The position numbers and the translations under genes were made by a program. Positions 8,448 through 18,441 of a stretch of DNA of 64,000 nt are shown one piece after another. The notes under the pieces are model-generated. The model did not search any database. It had not been told where the DNA came from and saw only the letters and a program-made list of their open reading frames with translations. The stretch lies in assembly GCF_000725385.1 (NCBI RefSeq), contig NZ_CP008884.1:1302001-1366000 (forward strand). Reading direction: 5' to 3'. Source of the DNA: Dyella japonica A8. GTDB lineage: Bacteria > Pseudomonadota > Gammaproteobacteria > Xanthomonadales > Rhodanobacteraceae. Numbering within the stretch: the stretch's first letter is position 1; each line of letters opens with the position of its first letter.

Positions 8448-8720
8448 ATGCGCCGCTATCTCCTCACCGCCCTGCTGCTGTTGAGCGCATCCGCCTATGC
8501 CAGCAACACTTATCGTGTCGGCAGCGAGGTGCTTACCGTGGGCGACAGCGCCGTGCGCGCCATGCAGTTGATGGGCAAGCCCGATTTCAAGGAGCCCGTG
8601 CAGAGTGATTACGGCGGATACCAGGGCGAGCGCTGGCAGTACGCGCGCGACGACGGACGCATCGTCATCATCACCATCATCAACGGCAAGGTGTCGGACA
8701 TCGCGGATCGCTCGCGCTGA
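8448..8720 (+). CDS. DUF2845 family exported protein
   Basis: A 90-aa protein with a cleavable signal (MRRYLLTALLLLSASAYAS) and the DUF2845 core: a YRVGSEVLTVGDSA strand, a VRAMQLMGKPDF helix segment, WQYARDDG and ITIINGKVSDI. This resembles the BamE/SmpA-like small periplasmic fold in length and order of elements. ATG 8448 has GGAG upstream. A paralogue follows at 8867, so the pair looks like a tandem duplication. Confidence 0.8.
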   Translation: MRRYLLTALLLLSASAYASNTYRVGSEVLTVGDSAVRAMQLMGKPDFKEPVQSDYGGYQGERWQYARDDGRIVIITIINGKVSDIADRSR

Positions 8721-8866
8721 GCGCTCCGCCCGCTCGCCGGCGAATGACGCCCGCGTGCGGGCATGGCTGACAGGCGGCGACGGCGTCCAACGCATTCTGT
8801 CGTCCCGCATGGCCTCGATAAGGTGACTCTTCCGCGCGGCGACGCGCATGGAAGAGCGAGTGGGCG

Positions 8867-9184
8867 ATGCGTCGATATCTTGGACTGGTGGGCCTGGTGC
8901 TGGCGTGCGCGGCGCATGCCGGCGGCGGAACCCTGCGCGTGGGCAGTCAGGTGCTGGTGGTGGGCGACAGCGCCACGCGAGTGATCGAACTGCTGGGCAA
9001 GCCGGCTTACCGCACGCATGCCAAGGCGAACAAGTCGTCGTCCGGCAACACGTCGGGTCGCAAGAAGGGCGCTAAGGGAAGCACTTCCGGCGGTGAGCAA
9101 TGGCAGTATCGCCAGGGCAACCGGCTCGTCACCATCACCGTGGCCGAGGGCAAGGTCACCGGCATCCGCGACGACGGTCGCTGA
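8867..9184 (+). CDS. DUF2845 family exported protein, paralogue with Lys/Ser insert
   Basis: A 105-aa paralogue of the preceding gene: same leader type (MRRYLGLVGLVLACAAHAGG), same LRVGSQVLVVGDSATRVIELLGKPAY block and WQYRQGNRLVTITVAEGKV block. It differs by a roughly 20-residue basic insert rich in Lys, Ser and Gly (KANKSSSGNTSGRKKGAKGS) between the two blocks. The insert would be an exposed positively charged loop. Function unknown. Confidence 0.8.
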   Translation: MRRYLGLVGLVLACAAHAGGGTLRVGSQVLVVGDSATRVIELLGKPAYRTHAKANKSSSGNTSGRKKGAKGSTSGGEQWQYRQGNRLVTITVAEGKVTGIRDDGR

Positions 9185-9243
9185 GACGATGGCGGCGTGC
9201 CTGCCGGCCGTGCGATAAGGGTGGCGATACCAGGGAGATCGCC

Positions 9244-10464
9244 ATGTCCGAAGTGCCCCACGCGGCGGAACACCCCTCGCCCGGCCTGTTGCGCCCGCGA
9301 CAGCCGGGCACCCACGGCAAGGTCACCAATGTCGAGTTGTTCTTCGACCTGGTGTTCGTCTATGCGGTGACGCAGTTGTCCCACACCTTGCTGCACGACC
9401 TGACCGCGATGGGGGCGGTGCGCGTGCTGTTGTTGTTCCTGGCGGTGTGGTGGGTATGGATCTTCACCGGCTGGATCACCAACTGGCTCGATCCCGAACG
9501 TTTGGCCGTCCGCTTGCTGGTGCTGGCGTTGATGTTCGCCGGCCTGCTGCTGTCGACCGCATTGCCCCTGGCCTTCGACGGGCGCGGCAAGGTTTTCGCC
9601 ATGGCCTACGTCGCCATGCAGGTGGGGCGTTCGCTGTTCATGGTCTGGGCGCTGCGCCACGCGAATCAGGCGGCGCGGTTCAACTTCTACCGCATCACTA
9701 CCTGGCTGACGGTCACGGGCGTGTTGTGGCTGGTGGGCGCCTTTGCATCCGGCGAGGCGCGCCTGGCGTGGTGGGTGGTGGCGCTGGGCATCGAGTATCT
9801 CGGGCCGGCGGCGTTCTTCTACGTGCCGGGCCTGGGGCGGTCTTCCACGCGCGAATGGGATGTGGAGGGTGGGCACATGGCGGAGCGTTGCAGCCTGTTC
9901 GTCATCATCGCGCTGGGGGAATCGGTGGTGGTGATGGGCAGCACGTTCGCGGACAGTGCCCGTACGGCAGACCTGTGGTTCACCTGTGTCACGGCTTTCA
10001 TCGGCTGCGTGGCGATGTGGTGGATCTATTTCGACATGGGCGTGGAGCGGGGCAGCCGTTCGATTCGCCACTCGGCCGATCCGGGGCGCACCGCACGGAT
10101 CGCCTACACCTACCTGCACCTGCTGATCGTCGCCGGCATCATCGTGAGCGCGGTGGGCGACGAGTTGAGCCTGGCCCAGCCGCATGCGCAGGCGGATACG
10201 GCGCAGATCGCCGTGCTGCTCGGTGGACCGGCGCTCTATCTGCTGGGCAATGCGTTGTTCAAGCAGTCGGTCAACCAGACAAACATGCCGCTGTCGCACC
10301 TGGCCGGGCTGGGGATGCTGGCGATGCTGCTGTGGCCGGCTCATGGCATGACGGTGTTGTCGCTGGCGTTGGCGACCACCGTGGTGCTGGTGGTGGTGGC
10401 GGTGTGGGAGAGCTTTTCGCTGCGTGATCTGCGGCGGGAGTTGTACGGCGCGGCGGAGGAGTAA
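9244..10464 (+). CDS. Low temperature requirement protein A (LtrA) family membrane protein
   Basis: A 406-aa polytopic membrane protein. The ATG at 9244 follows GGGAG. The N-terminal motif VTNVELFFDLVFVYAVTQLS is the LtrA signature and is followed by about ten hydrophobic helices. The later motif AERCSLFVIIALGESVVVMG is also conserved in the family. LtrA was named for a Listeria cold-growth mutant; the transported molecule is not known. The gene ends 16 bp before a REP doublet and faces the convergent panE-like gene. Confidence 0.9.
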   Translation: MSEVPHAAEHPSPGLLRPRQPGTHGKVTNVELFFDLVFVYAVTQLSHTLLHDLTAMGAVRVLLLFLAVWWVWIFTGWITNWLDPERLAVRLLVLALMFAGLLLSTALPLAFDGRGKVFAMAYVAMQVGRSLFMVWALRHANQAARFNFYRITTWLTVTGVLWLVGAFASGEARLAWWVVALGIEYLGPAAFFYVPGLGRSSTREWDVEGGHMAERCSLFVIIALGESVVVMGSTFADSARTADLWFTCVTAFIGCVAMWWIYFDMGVERGSRSIRHSADPGRTARIAYTYLHLLIVAGIIVSAVGDELSLAQPHAQADTAQIAVLLGGPALYLLGNALFKQSVNQTNMPLSHLAGLGMLAMLLWPAHGMTVLSLALATTVVLVVVAVWESFSLRDLRRELYGAAEE

Positions 10465-10480
10465 GCGCCGAGCTTTTCTT

Positions 10481-10560
10481 GTGGGAGCGCACCCTGTGCG
10501 CGACAACCGCACGGCGCAGTCGCATCATGCGCCGCAGTCGCGCACAGGGTGCGCTCCCAC
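10481..10560. repeat. REP doublet 2
   Basis: Left arm starting GTGGGAGCGCACCCTGTGCG at 10481 and exact inverted arm at 10537-10560. It sits between the convergent ltrA and panE-like genes, where the potential hairpin could serve both transcripts as a 3'-end structure. Confidence 0.92.
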
Positions 10561-10562
10561 CG

Positions 10563-11600
10563 TTACGCGTTAGGCGTTGCCTGGGCGTCGTGCAGTTCCG
10601 AGAGCAGCTCCTGTGAACTCCAGGTACGGCGCGTCTGCTCGGCTTCATGCACCAGCGCCACCAGGCGTGCGTTCACCGGCGCGGCAACATGATGCTCACG
10701 GGCGATCCGTACGACTTCGCCGTTGATGGCATCGACTTCGGTCGGGCGGCCGCGTTCCAGGTCTTCCCACATGGACGAGCGCGCCACCGGGTCGATCGCC
10801 AGCAGTCGCGAGGCGAGGCGGCGGAACCATGCGTCAGGCATCTCGAGCACGCGCGGCAACCACTGCGGCGGTAGCGGCGTGAGCCTGGCGGGAAGCGTGC
10901 CCGCGGCATCGAATACGGCGAGCGCTTCGCGCTGGGCCAACGCCAGGCAGCGGCGCCAGTCGCGCTGGGAAAGCTCTTCCTTCAGCGGCACGTTCGACAG
11001 CGCGTTGATGGCGTTGTTGAGATTGAGCAATAGCTTGGCGGCCAGTACCGCGGGCATGTCGGTGCGCGGCATCAGCGGCAGGCCCGATGCCTGGAACACG
11101 GGAAGGAAGGCCGCCAGCGCATCGTGGGCTTCCACCATCAGCTCACCGCCGGAGCCCTGGTGGAAATCGCCGGGAATGCGCTGGAGCACGTTGAACGGCA
11201 CCATGCCGGCCAGCACCGGGTGTCCCGGCAGCGCATCGCGCAGCAGGGCGGCGTTGTGCAGGCCATTCTGGAAGCTCACCACGGGTACGCCGGGTGCAAT
11301 GACTTCTGCCAGTTCCCGGGCGACGGTTTCCGTCGCTGCCGATTTCACGGTCACCAGCACCAGATGCGCCTTGGCGGCGGCAAACGGATCGACCTGCAAT
11401 TCCACGTCGCGGGTGGCGACGTGTTCGTGACCGCCACGCAGATCGCTCCAGTCGAGGCCGCCGTGGATGCGCCATGCATCGATCACGCGACGGCGTCCGA
11501 TGCAGGTGATCCGCGCATGCTCATGCAACCGGGCAGCGAGGTAACCGCCGACGCTGCCCGCGCCATAGATGGCGATGCGGGGCAGGGCATGCGCGCTCAC
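10563..11600 (-). CDS. 2-dehydropantoate 2-reductase-like (ApbA/PanE family)
   Basis: A 345-aa, probably NADPH-dependent oxidoreductase. It starts with a GTG at 11598-11600 that overlaps the stop of the upstream FAD gene (GTGA). The Rossmann motif IAIYGAGSVGGYLAARL is at residues 9-25, and the central LVTVKSAATETVA and VSFQNGLHN segments and the helical C-terminal domain fit ApbA/PanE. True PanE makes pantoate for coenzyme A. Because this copy is coupled to a steroid-dehydrogenase-like flavoprotein rather than pan genes, it may act on another 2-oxo acid; the family call is firm, the substrate is not. Confidence 0.82.
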   Translation of the reverse strand: MSAHALPRIAIYGAGSVGGYLAARLHEHARITCIGRRRVIDAWRIHGGLDWSDLRGGHEHVATRDVELQVDPFAAAKAHLVLVTVKSAATETVARELAEVIAPGVPVVSFQNGLHNAALLRDALPGHPVLAGMVPFNVLQRIPGDFHQGSGGELMVEAHDALAAFLPVFQASGLPLMPRTDMPAVLAAKLLLNLNNAINALSNVPLKEELSQRDWRRCLALAQREALAVFDAAGTLPARLTPLPPQWLPRVLEMPDAWFRRLASRLLAIDPVARSSMWEDLERGRPTEVDAINGEVVRIAREHHVAAPVNARLVALVHEAEQTRRTWSSQELLSELHDAQATPNA

Positions 11601-13255
11601 GCGACGGCCTTTGCCGCGGCACGCCCCGCGACGCGGCCGGAGAACAGGCAGCCGCCCAGGAAACTGCCCTCCAGCGCGCGATAGCCGTGCAGGCCGCCGC
11701 CACCGAAGCCCGCCGCCTCGCCCACCGCATACAGGCCCGGCAGCGGCTGGCCATCCGGGCCAAGCACGCGTGCGTCCAGATCGGTTTCCAGACCGCCCAG
11801 CGTCTTGCGCGTGAGGATGTTCAAGCGCACGCCGATGAGCGGACCGTTCGCGGGATCGAGCAGCCTGTGCGGCTTCGCCACGCGCACCAGCCGGTCGCCG
11901 CGATAACGCCGTGCGTTGTGGATAGCCATCACCTGGCTGTCCTTGGCGAACGGATTGTCGAACTGCCGGTCGCGTGCCTCGATTTCGCGGCGAATATGCG
12001 CGGCATCCAGCAGCGTATTGTTCGCCAGTGCATTCATGCCGGCGACCAGTTCCTCCAGCGTGTCGCGCACGACGAAATCGCGGCCATGCTGCTTGAAGGC
12101 TTCCACCGGCGCCGGCGCGTTTTTACCGATCGCGCGTTTGGCTACCTGCCGCCAGCTCTTGCCGGTCAGGTCGGGATTCTGTTCCGAGCCCGATAGCGCG
12201 AACTCGCGGCGGATGATCTGCTGGTCGAGAATGAACCAGCTGTAGTCATGGCCCGTGCGCCGCAGGTGTTCGAGCGTGCCCAGGGTGTCGAAGCCCGGCC
12301 ACAAAGGCCCTGGCAAGCGTTGGCCGGTGGCATCGAACCAGAACGACGACGGGCCTGGAAGGATGCGTATCGCATGCCGGGGCCAGATCGGGTTCCAGTT
12401 CTCGATGCCTTCGACGTAGTGCCACATGCGGTCGCGGTTGATCAGCCGCGCGCCGACGCTTTCGCTGATGCCGAGCATGCGGCCATCCACGTGCGCCGGC
12501 ACGCCGCTCAGCATGTGGACCGGCGGCGGCCCAAGGCGTTCGGGCCAGTTCTGCCGTACCAGCGAATGATTGCCGCCGATACCGCCAGACGCCACGATCA
12601 CCGCCTGCGCATGCTGCTCGAAGCCATGCATCACGTCGCGTGAACTGGGTTTGCCGCGTTCCGTGCCATCGGGCGTCAGCACGTTGCCGCGCACACCGGT
12701 CACGGCGCCGCCTTCCACGATGAGTTCATCCACGCAATGGCGGAAGCCGAACTGCAGCAGGCCTTTTGCCTGTGCCTCGCGCGCACGCCGCACGAACGGT
12801 TCGATCACCCCGGGGCCGGTGCCCCAGGTCACATGGAAACGCGGCACCGAGTTGCCGTGGCCGATCGAGCCGTGGCCGCCGCGCTCGGCCCAACCCACCA
12901 CGGGAAACCAGCGCATGCCCATGGCGTGCAGCCACGCGCGCTTTTCGCCAGCGGCGAAATCGACATAGGCTTCGGCCCAGCGGCGCGGCCAGTGATCTTC
13001 AGGGCGATCGAATGCCGCGGTACCCATCCAGTCGGCGAGCGCCAAGGCGTGCGAGTCGCGCACGCCCATGCGCCGTTGCTCCGGCGAGTCGACGAAAAAC
13101 AGCCCTCCGAACGACCAGAACGCCTGTCCCCCCAGACTTTGTTCCGGTTCCTGCTCCAGCACCAGCACGCGCTTGCCGGCGTCAGCCAGCTCCGTGGCGG
13201 CCACCAGCCCTGCGAGGCCGGCTCCCACCACGACCACATCGCACCCGTCCCGCAT
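11597..13255 (-). CDS. FAD-binding dehydrogenase (fumarate reductase/3-ketosteroid dehydrogenase-like)
   Basis: A 552-aa flavoprotein. The dinucleotide-binding motif DVVVVGAGLAGLVAATELA is at residues 5-23, followed by the adenine-ribose Glu (LVLEQEPEQSLGGQAFWS). The C-terminal FAD motif LPGLYAVGEAAGFGGGGLHG is near residue 515, and SFLGGCLFSGRVAGRAAA closes the protein. This is the FAD_binding_2 architecture. A C-terminal GTGA overlap couples it to the PanE-like reductase. No signal peptide, so cytoplasmic. The acceptor and the oxidised substrate cannot be read from the sequence. Confidence 0.85.
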   Translation of the reverse strand: MRDGCDVVVVGAGLAGLVAATELADAGKRVLVLEQEPEQSLGGQAFWSFGGLFFVDSPEQRRMGVRDSHALALADWMGTAAFDRPEDHWPRRWAEAYVDFAAGEKRAWLHAMGMRWFPVVGWAERGGHGSIGHGNSVPRFHVTWGTGPGVIEPFVRRAREAQAKGLLQFGFRHCVDELIVEGGAVTGVRGNVLTPDGTERGKPSSRDVMHGFEQHAQAVIVASGGIGGNHSLVRQNWPERLGPPPVHMLSGVPAHVDGRMLGISESVGARLINRDRMWHYVEGIENWNPIWPRHAIRILPGPSSFWFDATGQRLPGPLWPGFDTLGTLEHLRRTGHDYSWFILDQQIIRREFALSGSEQNPDLTGKSWRQVAKRAIGKNAPAPVEAFKQHGRDFVVRDTLEELVAGMNALANNTLLDAAHIRREIEARDRQFDNPFAKDSQVMAIHNARRYRGDRLVRVAKPHRLLDPANGPLIGVRLNILTRKTLGGLETDLDARVLGPDGQPLPGLYAVGEAAGFGGGGLHGYRALEGSFLGGCLFSGRVAGRAAAKAVA

Positions 13256-13793
13256 CCCCCGCCTCCCCGTGGCGATTCGCGTTACCGAACCCCGAACTTA
13301 GCGTGGCCGGAAAGGCATTCCTAGGTGCGCTGCGTCATAGGCCGGAAGGCACGCCATGACCGACGACACGGCATGACGAGCGGCCCATGCCGGCGTGTCG
13401 TGCCGTGCTGCATCGTGCCCCTGAATGACGCGCGGCATACGCGCCCAGACAGCACACGGAGGGAGCAGGATGCGCACCACCCTGATGGCTTGCACGGTAC
13501 CCGGGACCGGGTTCGTTCGATGCGCCGCAACACGGTTTCCTTTCCGCCAGCGCCACGGTTCGCGCACCCAGGCCCAGCCGTGACCAGGACAACAAGAAGC
13601 TGATTACAGCCACGGACAGTGCGCGCGCCGGCAGAGGCGACTTCGCGTACTGATCCACTGTCGGGGCTCCCCAGCACGACGTTTGGACCATGCCGGTTCC
13701 CGGCATGGTCCGTTTTGCCTGCGCCAGGACAACGGAACCTTGATTGACCGACTGCTAGGCTCGCGAGGTTTGTCATCCGAGGGACCACCATCC
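13256..13793. other. Gene-free region upstream of mscS with a perfect hairpin
   Basis: No supportable gene. A perfect 12-bp inverted repeat GGACCATGCCGG / CCGGCATGGTCC with a three-base loop is at 13685-13711, followed by GTTTTG. A short direct repeat (CCAGGACAAC, then 7-8 bases, then TGATT) occurs at about 13581-13603 and 13724-13747. The region also contains the promoters of the divergent FAD gene and mscS. Confidence 0.6.
13685..13711. terminator. Perfect 12-bp hairpin, terminator-like
   Basis: Stem GGACCATGCCGG / CCGGCATGGTCC, loop TTC, downstream GTTTTGCC on the plus strand. The U-tract is short, so it may be a weak terminator of an unseen plus-strand transcript or a processing/protein-binding site in the mscS leader. 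Confidence 0.45.
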
Positions 13794-14627
13794 ATGCACC
13801 AGCTCCTGGCCCGCCTGCCGCTTTCCGAGCGCAGCATCACCATGCTCATCAACCTCAGCCTCGCCCTGGTGATGCTGCTGGTCGGGCTATGGTTGGCCGC
13901 GCGCGTGGCCAACATAGGGCGGCGGGCCATGCATCGCGCCAACCTGGACCCGACGCTGACCGGCTTCCTGCGCAACCTTATTTACGGCGTGCTGGTCTCG
14001 GTGCTGATCGTGATGACGCTGCAACAGGCCGGCGTGCCGTCGGCCCCGCTGGTGGCGGCGCTGGGCGCGGGCGGCCTTGCCATCGGCCTTGCGCTGCAGG
14101 GCTCGCTCAGCAATCTGGCGTGGGGCGTGCTGCTGATCCTGTTCCGCCCGTTGAGCGTGGGCGATTACGTTCGCGCCGGCGCCATCGAAGGCACGGTGGA
14201 AGGCATCAGCCTGATGTACACGCTGCTGGTCATGCCGGACAACCGCGAGGCGATCGTGCCGAACGCCAAGATCGGCTCGGACGCCATCATCAATTTCAAC
14301 CGGCGCGGTACGCGGCGTTTCGAGCTGAAAGTGGGCATTGGCTACAAGGACGACATCGGCAAGGCGATGGACCTGATCCGCCAGCTTTTCGCCGCCGACG
14401 CGCGCATCCTGACCGATCCCGCGCCAGGCGTGTGGCTGGACAGCCTGGATCAGGGCGCCGTGGTGCTGGTGATGCGCGCCTTTACGCGCAGTGGCGATTC
14501 CTGGGCCACGCAGACCGATGTCCTGCGCGCGGTGAAGGAGCGCTTCGATGCCGAAGGCGTCAGCATCCCGGTTCCGCAGCGCGAGGTGGCGGTGGTGCGA
14601 GGGGCGTTGCCGGAGCAGACCACCTGA
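13794..14627 (+). CDS. Small-conductance mechanosensitive channel, MscS family
   Basis: A 277-aa inner-membrane channel that opens on membrane tension to release osmolytes. ATG 13794 is preferred over upstream codons because the preceding residues lack hydrophobicity and a GAGGGA lies about 10 bases before it. The first hydrophobic helix is at about 17-38 and the second at 58-78. The pore-lining TM3 follows at about 85-110 (ALGAGGLAIGLALQGSLSNL), with the typical Gly/Ala packing pattern and SLSNLAWG. The beta domain (DYVRAGAIEGTVEGI..., VPNAKIGSDAIINF) and C-terminal alpha/beta domain follow. It is a minimal-length MscS like the E. coli protein. Confidence 0.93.
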   Translation: MHQLLARLPLSERSITMLINLSLALVMLLVGLWLAARVANIGRRAMHRANLDPTLTGFLRNLIYGVLVSVLIVMTLQQAGVPSAPLVAALGAGGLAIGLALQGSLSNLAWGVLLILFRPLSVGDYVRAGAIEGTVEGISLMYTLLVMPDNREAIVPNAKIGSDAIINFNRRGTRRFELKVGIGYKDDIGKAMDLIRQLFAADARILTDPAPGVWLDSLDQGAVVLVMRAFTRSGDSWATQTDVLRAVKERFDAEGVSIPVPQREVAVVRGALPEQTT

Positions 14628-14842
14628 CCAAGTGGAATGCACCGGGAAGGCCTGATGGATCGCCGTTTTCGATGTTCCTGCGACAGATCGTCCGCCAGGC
14701 CGGAAAAAAGTCGTGCATACGTATGCGAATGGTGCCTTCAACCGATCCAAAAGCGTCCGGAACCGGGTCTCGTTCGCTATGATTAAAGCCTTACGCGGCC
14801 GTCATCCCCGCCGGCTCGCCATCGCCATCCGTAGGAGAAACC

Positions 14843-16528
14843 ATGGCCGACCTTAAAGAAGCACGCGTTCCCGATATCGGCAGCGAGAATGTGCCGGTGA
14901 TCGAAGTGCTGGTGAAACCCGGCGACAAGGTGGCCAAAGAGCAGGGCCTGGTCACGCTGGAATCGGACAAGGCGACCATGGAAGTGCCGGCCCCGTTCGC
15001 GGGCACGGTGAAGGAAATCAAGCTGAAGGTGGGTGACGAGGTGTCCGAAGGCACGCTCATCGCCATCATCGAAGCCGACGGCGAAGCGGCCGCGCCTGCT
15101 CCCACGCAGGCTGCGCCGGCCAAGGTGGAAACGCCCGCCAAGGCAGCCCCCGCTCCGGCTCCCGCGCCGGCACCGGCCGCCGCGCCCGCCGCTGGCGGCG
15201 GTGGCGTGCAGGAAGTGAAGGTGCCTGACATCGGCAGCGAGAACGTGCCGGTCATCGAGATCCTGGTGAAAGTGGGCGACAGCATCGCCAAGGACCAGGG
15301 CCTGATCACGCTGGAATCGGACAAGGCCACGATGGAAGTGCCGGCGCCGTTCGCGGGCGTGGTGAAGGACATCAAGGTCAAGCTGGGCGACGAGCTGTCC
15401 GAAGGCAGCGTCATCGCGCTGGTCGAAGCCGCCGGTGGCGCGCCCGCCGCTGCGCCGGCTCCCGCGCCGGCCGCCGCCAGGGTGGAGGCACCCCAGGTCG
15501 CGGAGAAGCCCGAACCCATGGGTGGCCGCGGCGTGCTCCCGGGCAACGTGCCGGAAGGCGACGTGGCGCCGACCGCGCGCCCGCCGTTCGACTCCAACAT
15601 CGTCATGCCGGGTGATGCCCCGTACGCCAGTCCCGCTATCCGCGCCTTCGCGCGCGAGTTGGGCGTGGACATCCGCCAGGTGAAGGGTTCGGGCCGTGGT
15701 GGCCGCATCCAGCGCGACGACGTCACTGGTTACGTGAAACACGCGCTGGCCTCCGGCGCGCGCCCGGCCGGTGCCCCCGTGGCCGCCGGCGGTGGCCTCA
15801 ACCTGCTGCCGTGGCCGAAGGTCGATTTCAGCAAGTTCGGCGAGATCGAAGAGAAGCCGCTGTCGCGCATCCAGAAGATCTCGGGTGCGAACCTCGCGCG
15901 CAACTGGGCGATGATTCCGCACGTCACCCAGCACGAAGACGCCGATATCACCGAGCTGGAAGCCTTCCGCAAGAAGCTCGGCGATGAGAACAAGGACCTG
16001 AAGATCACCCCGCTGGTGTTCCAGATCAAGGCCGTCGTTGCGGCGCTGAAGAAGTTCCCGCAGTTCAATGCTTCGCTGGACGTCACCGGCGAGAAGCTGA
16101 TCCTCAAGAAGTACTTCCACATCGGCATCGCGGTGGATACGCCCGATGGCCTGGTGGTGCCGGTGATCCGCGACTGCGACAAGAAGGGCCTGCTGGATCT
16201 GGCCATCGAGCTCGGCGAGATCTCCAAGAAGGCGCGCGACAAGAAGCTCGGCCCCAACGAAATGTCGGGTGGCTGCTTCTCCATCTCCTCGCTCGGCGGC
16301 ATCGGCGGCACGGCGTTCACGCCGATCGTCAACGCGCCGGAAGTGGCCATCCTCGGCGTGTCCAAGGCCGCCATGAAGCCGGTGTGGAACGGCAAGGAAT
16401 TCGCGCCGCGTCTGGTGCTGCCGCTGTCGCTCAGCTACGACCACCGCGTGATCGACGGCGCACTCGCCGCGCGCTTCGCTTCCTATCTCGCACAGCAGCT
16501 CGGCGATATCCGCCGCCTGCTCCTCTGA
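14843..16528 (+). CDS. aceF: Pyruvate dehydrogenase E2, dihydrolipoamide acetyltransferase
   Basis: A 561-aa E2 core of the pyruvate dehydrogenase complex, transferring acetyl from lipoamide to CoA. Domains in order: lipoyl domain 1 (Lys43 in [11 protein letters not shown]), an Ala/Pro linker, lipoyl domain 2 (Lys161 in the same motif), a second linker, a peripheral-subunit-binding domain ([20 protein letters not shown]) and the acetyltransferase domain, with catalytic His534 and Asp538 in SYDHRVIDG. Two rather than three lipoyl domains are present. The E1 gene aceE is not in the window; upstream is mscS. The downstream partner is lpdA, 107 bp away. Confidence 0.96.
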   Translation: MADLKEARVPDIGSENVPVIEVLVKPGDKVAKEQGLVTLESDKATMEVPAPFAGTVKEIKLKVGDEVSEGTLIAIIEADGEAAAPAPTQAAPAKVETPAKAAPAPAPAPAPAAAPAAGGGGVQEVKVPDIGSENVPVIEILVKVGDSIAKDQGLITLESDKATMEVPAPFAGVVKDIKVKLGDELSEGSVIALVEAAGGAPAAAPAPAPAAARVEAPQVAEKPEPMGGRGVLPGNVPEGDVAPTARPPFDSNIVMPGDAPYASPAIRAFARELGVDIRQVKGSGRGGRIQRDDVTGYVKHALASGARPAGAPVAAGGGLNLLPWPKVDFSKFGEIEEKPLSRIQKISGANLARNWAMIPHVTQHEDADITELEAFRKKLGDENKDLKITPLVFQIKAVVAALKKFPQFNASLDVTGEKLILKKYFHIGIAVDTPDGLVVPVIRDCDKKGLLDLAIELGEISKKARDKKLGPNEMSGGCFSISSLGGIGGTAFTPIVNAPEVAILGVSKAAMKPVWNGKEFAPRLVLPLSLSYDHRVIDGALAARFASYLAQQLGDIRRLLL

Positions 16529-16535
16529 CGCGTTG

Positions 16536-16580
16536 ACGTCTGCCTCTCCCCTCCGGGGGAGGGGGCTGGGGTGAGGGGCC
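16536..16580. repeat. Dispersed CCCCTCCGGGGGAGGGGGCTGGGG-type palindrome
   Basis: The short inverted repeat CCCCTCC/GGGGGAGGGG followed by CTGGGGTGAGGGGCC, inside the aceF-lpdA spacer. The GGTTGGGGTGAGGGG part recurs near 1891-1910. It could stabilise or partly attenuate the aceF-lpdA transcript. Confidence 0.6.
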
Positions 16581-16635
16581 AATCTTGCGAAGACGTCCTT
16601 TCACTGCGTAGCGAAAAGAAATCCAAGGATTCCCC

Positions 16636-18420
16636 ATGGCAAGCACCATCGAAATCAAAGTCCCCGACATCGGCGGCCACGACAACGTGCCGGTGATCGA
16701 GGTGCTGGTGAAGGTTGGCGACACCGTCGCCAAGGAACAGAGCCTGATCACGCTCGAGTCGGACAAGGCCACGATGGAGATTCCGTCGAGCGCCGCCGGC
16801 GTGATCAAGGAGCTGAAGGTCAAGGTGGGCGACGAAGTGTCCGAAGGCGCGCTGATCGCCGTGCTGGAAGCCGCTGACGGCGCCGCCAAGGCGGATGCGC
16901 CGAAGGCCGCTGCTCCGGCACCCGCACCGGCGCCGGCTCCTGCCGCAGCGCCGGCACCGGCTGCCGCGCCCGCGCCGAAGGCCGCCGGTGCCTCGGGCCG
17001 CACGCCCGACATCGAATGCAAGCTGGTCGTGCTCGGCTCCGGCCCCGGCGGCTACACCGCCGCGTTCCGCGCGGCCGACCTCGACGTCGATACCGTGCTG
17101 GTCGAGCGTTACGCCACGCTGGGCGGCGTCTGCCTCAACGTCGGCTGCATTCCCTCCAAGGCGCTGCTGCACGCGGCCGCCGTGATCGACGAAGCGGAAG
17201 CGATGGCCGCGCACGGCGTCAGCTTCGGCGCGCCGAAGATCGACATCGACAAGCTGCGCGACTTCAAGACCAAGGTGGTCGGCAAGCTCACCGGCGGCCT
17301 GTCCAGCATGGCCAAGCAGCGCAAGGTGCGTACCGTGCAGGGCGTGGGTACCTTCGTCTCGCCGAACGAGATGGAAGTCCAGACGGCCGAAGGCACCAAG
17401 CTGATCCGTTTCGAGAACGCCATCATCGCCGCGGGTTCGCAGTCGGTGAAGCTGCCGGCCTTCCCGTGGGACGACGAGCGCATCATGGATTCCACCGGCG
17501 CGCTCGAGCTGAAGGAAGTGCCGAAGAAGCTGCTCGTCGTCGGTGGCGGCATCATTGGCCTGGAAATGGCCACCGTGTACTCCTCGCTCGGCAGCGAAGT
17601 GACCGTGGTCGAGTTCATGGACCAGATCATCCCGGGCGCCGACGCCGACCTGATCAAGCCGCTGGCGCAGCGCCTGGCCAAGAAGCTCAAGGGCGTGCAC
17701 CTCAAGACCAAGGTGGTGGAAGCCAAGGCCACCAAGAAGGGCATCGAGGTCAGCTACGAAGGCGAGAGCATTCCGGAAACCACCGTGTTCGACCGCGTGC
17801 TGGTCGCCGTGGGCCGCTCGCCCAACGGCAACAAGATCGGCGCGGACAAGGCCGGCGTGGCAGTGACCGAGCGCGGCTTCATCAATGTCGACACGCAGAT
17901 GCGCACCAACGTGCCGCACATCTACGCCATCGGCGACCTGGTCGGCCAGCCCATGCTGGCGCACAAGGCCACGCACGAGGCACGCGTGGCGGCGGAAGTC
18001 GTTGCCGGCATGAAGAGCTACTTCGATGCGCGCGTGATCCCGTCCGTCGCCTTCACCGATCCGGAAGTGGCATGGGTGGGCGTCACCGAACGTGAGGCGA
18101 AGGAAAAGGGCCTCAAGGTCGGCGTGGGCAAGTTCCCGTGGGCGGCCAGCGGCCGCGCCATCGGCATCGACCGCACGGAAGGCTTCACCAAGCTGATCTT
18201 CGACGAAGAGACCCACCGCATCGTCGGTGGCGCCATCGTCGGCCCGCATGCGGGCGACCTGATCAGCGAGCTTTGCCTGGCGATCGAAATGGGTGCGGAA
18301 GCGGCCGACATCGGCCTCACCATCCACCCGCATCCCACGCTGGGTGAGTCGGTGGGCATGGCGGCGGAAGTCTACGAAGGCACTATTACCGACCTGTACA
18401 TGCCGAAGAAGAAAAAGTAA
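16636..18420 (+). CDS. lpdA: Dihydrolipoamide dehydrogenase (E3) with N-terminal lipoyl domain
   Basis: A 594-aa flavoprotein that reoxidises lipoamide of the pyruvate dehydrogenase complex with NAD+. Residues 1-80 are a complete lipoyl domain (Lys44 in [11 protein letters not shown]). An Ala/Pro linker of about 35 residues leads into the pyridine nucleotide-disulfide oxidoreductase part: FAD motif [17 protein letters not shown], redox-active Cys166/Cys171 in [16 protein letters not shown] motif [20 protein letters not shown], second FAD motif YAIGDLVG, and [10 protein letters not shown] with the catalytic His-Glu. The extra lipoyl domain is known in some betaproteobacterial and xanthomonad E3 proteins, where E3 can dock its own swinging arm. 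It is co-directional with aceF. Confidence 0.96.
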   Translation: MASTIEIKVPDIGGHDNVPVIEVLVKVGDTVAKEQSLITLESDKATMEIPSSAAGVIKELKVKVGDEVSEGALIAVLEAADGAAKADAPKAAAPAPAPAPAPAAAPAPAAAPAPKAAGASGRTPDIECKLVVLGSGPGGYTAAFRAADLDVDTVLVERYATLGGVCLNVGCIPSKALLHAAAVIDEAEAMAAHGVSFGAPKIDIDKLRDFKTKVVGKLTGGLSSMAKQRKVRTVQGVGTFVSPNEMEVQTAEGTKLIRFENAIIAAGSQSVKLPAFPWDDERIMDSTGALELKEVPKKLLVVGGGIIGLEMATVYSSLGSEVTVVEFMDQIIPGADADLIKPLAQRLAKKLKGVHLKTKVVEAKATKKGIEVSYEGESIPETTVFDRVLVAVGRSPNGNKIGADKAGVAVTERGFINVDTQMRTNVPHIYAIGDLVGQPMLAHKATHEARVAAEVVAGMKSYFDARVIPSVAFTDPEVAWVGVTEREAKEKGLKVGVGKFPWAASGRAIGIDRTEGFTKLIFDEETHRIVGGAIVGPHAGDLISELCLAIEMGAEAADIGLTIHPHPTLGESVGMAAEVYEGTITDLYMPKKKK

Positions 18421-18441
18421 GTCGGCACTGTCGCTACGAAG

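Noticed and set aside
10563..11600. A certain panE assignment for coenzyme A synthesis
   Set aside because: The ApbA/PanE fold is clear, but coupling to a steroid-dehydrogenase-like flavoprotein and no pan genes nearby leave the substrate open.
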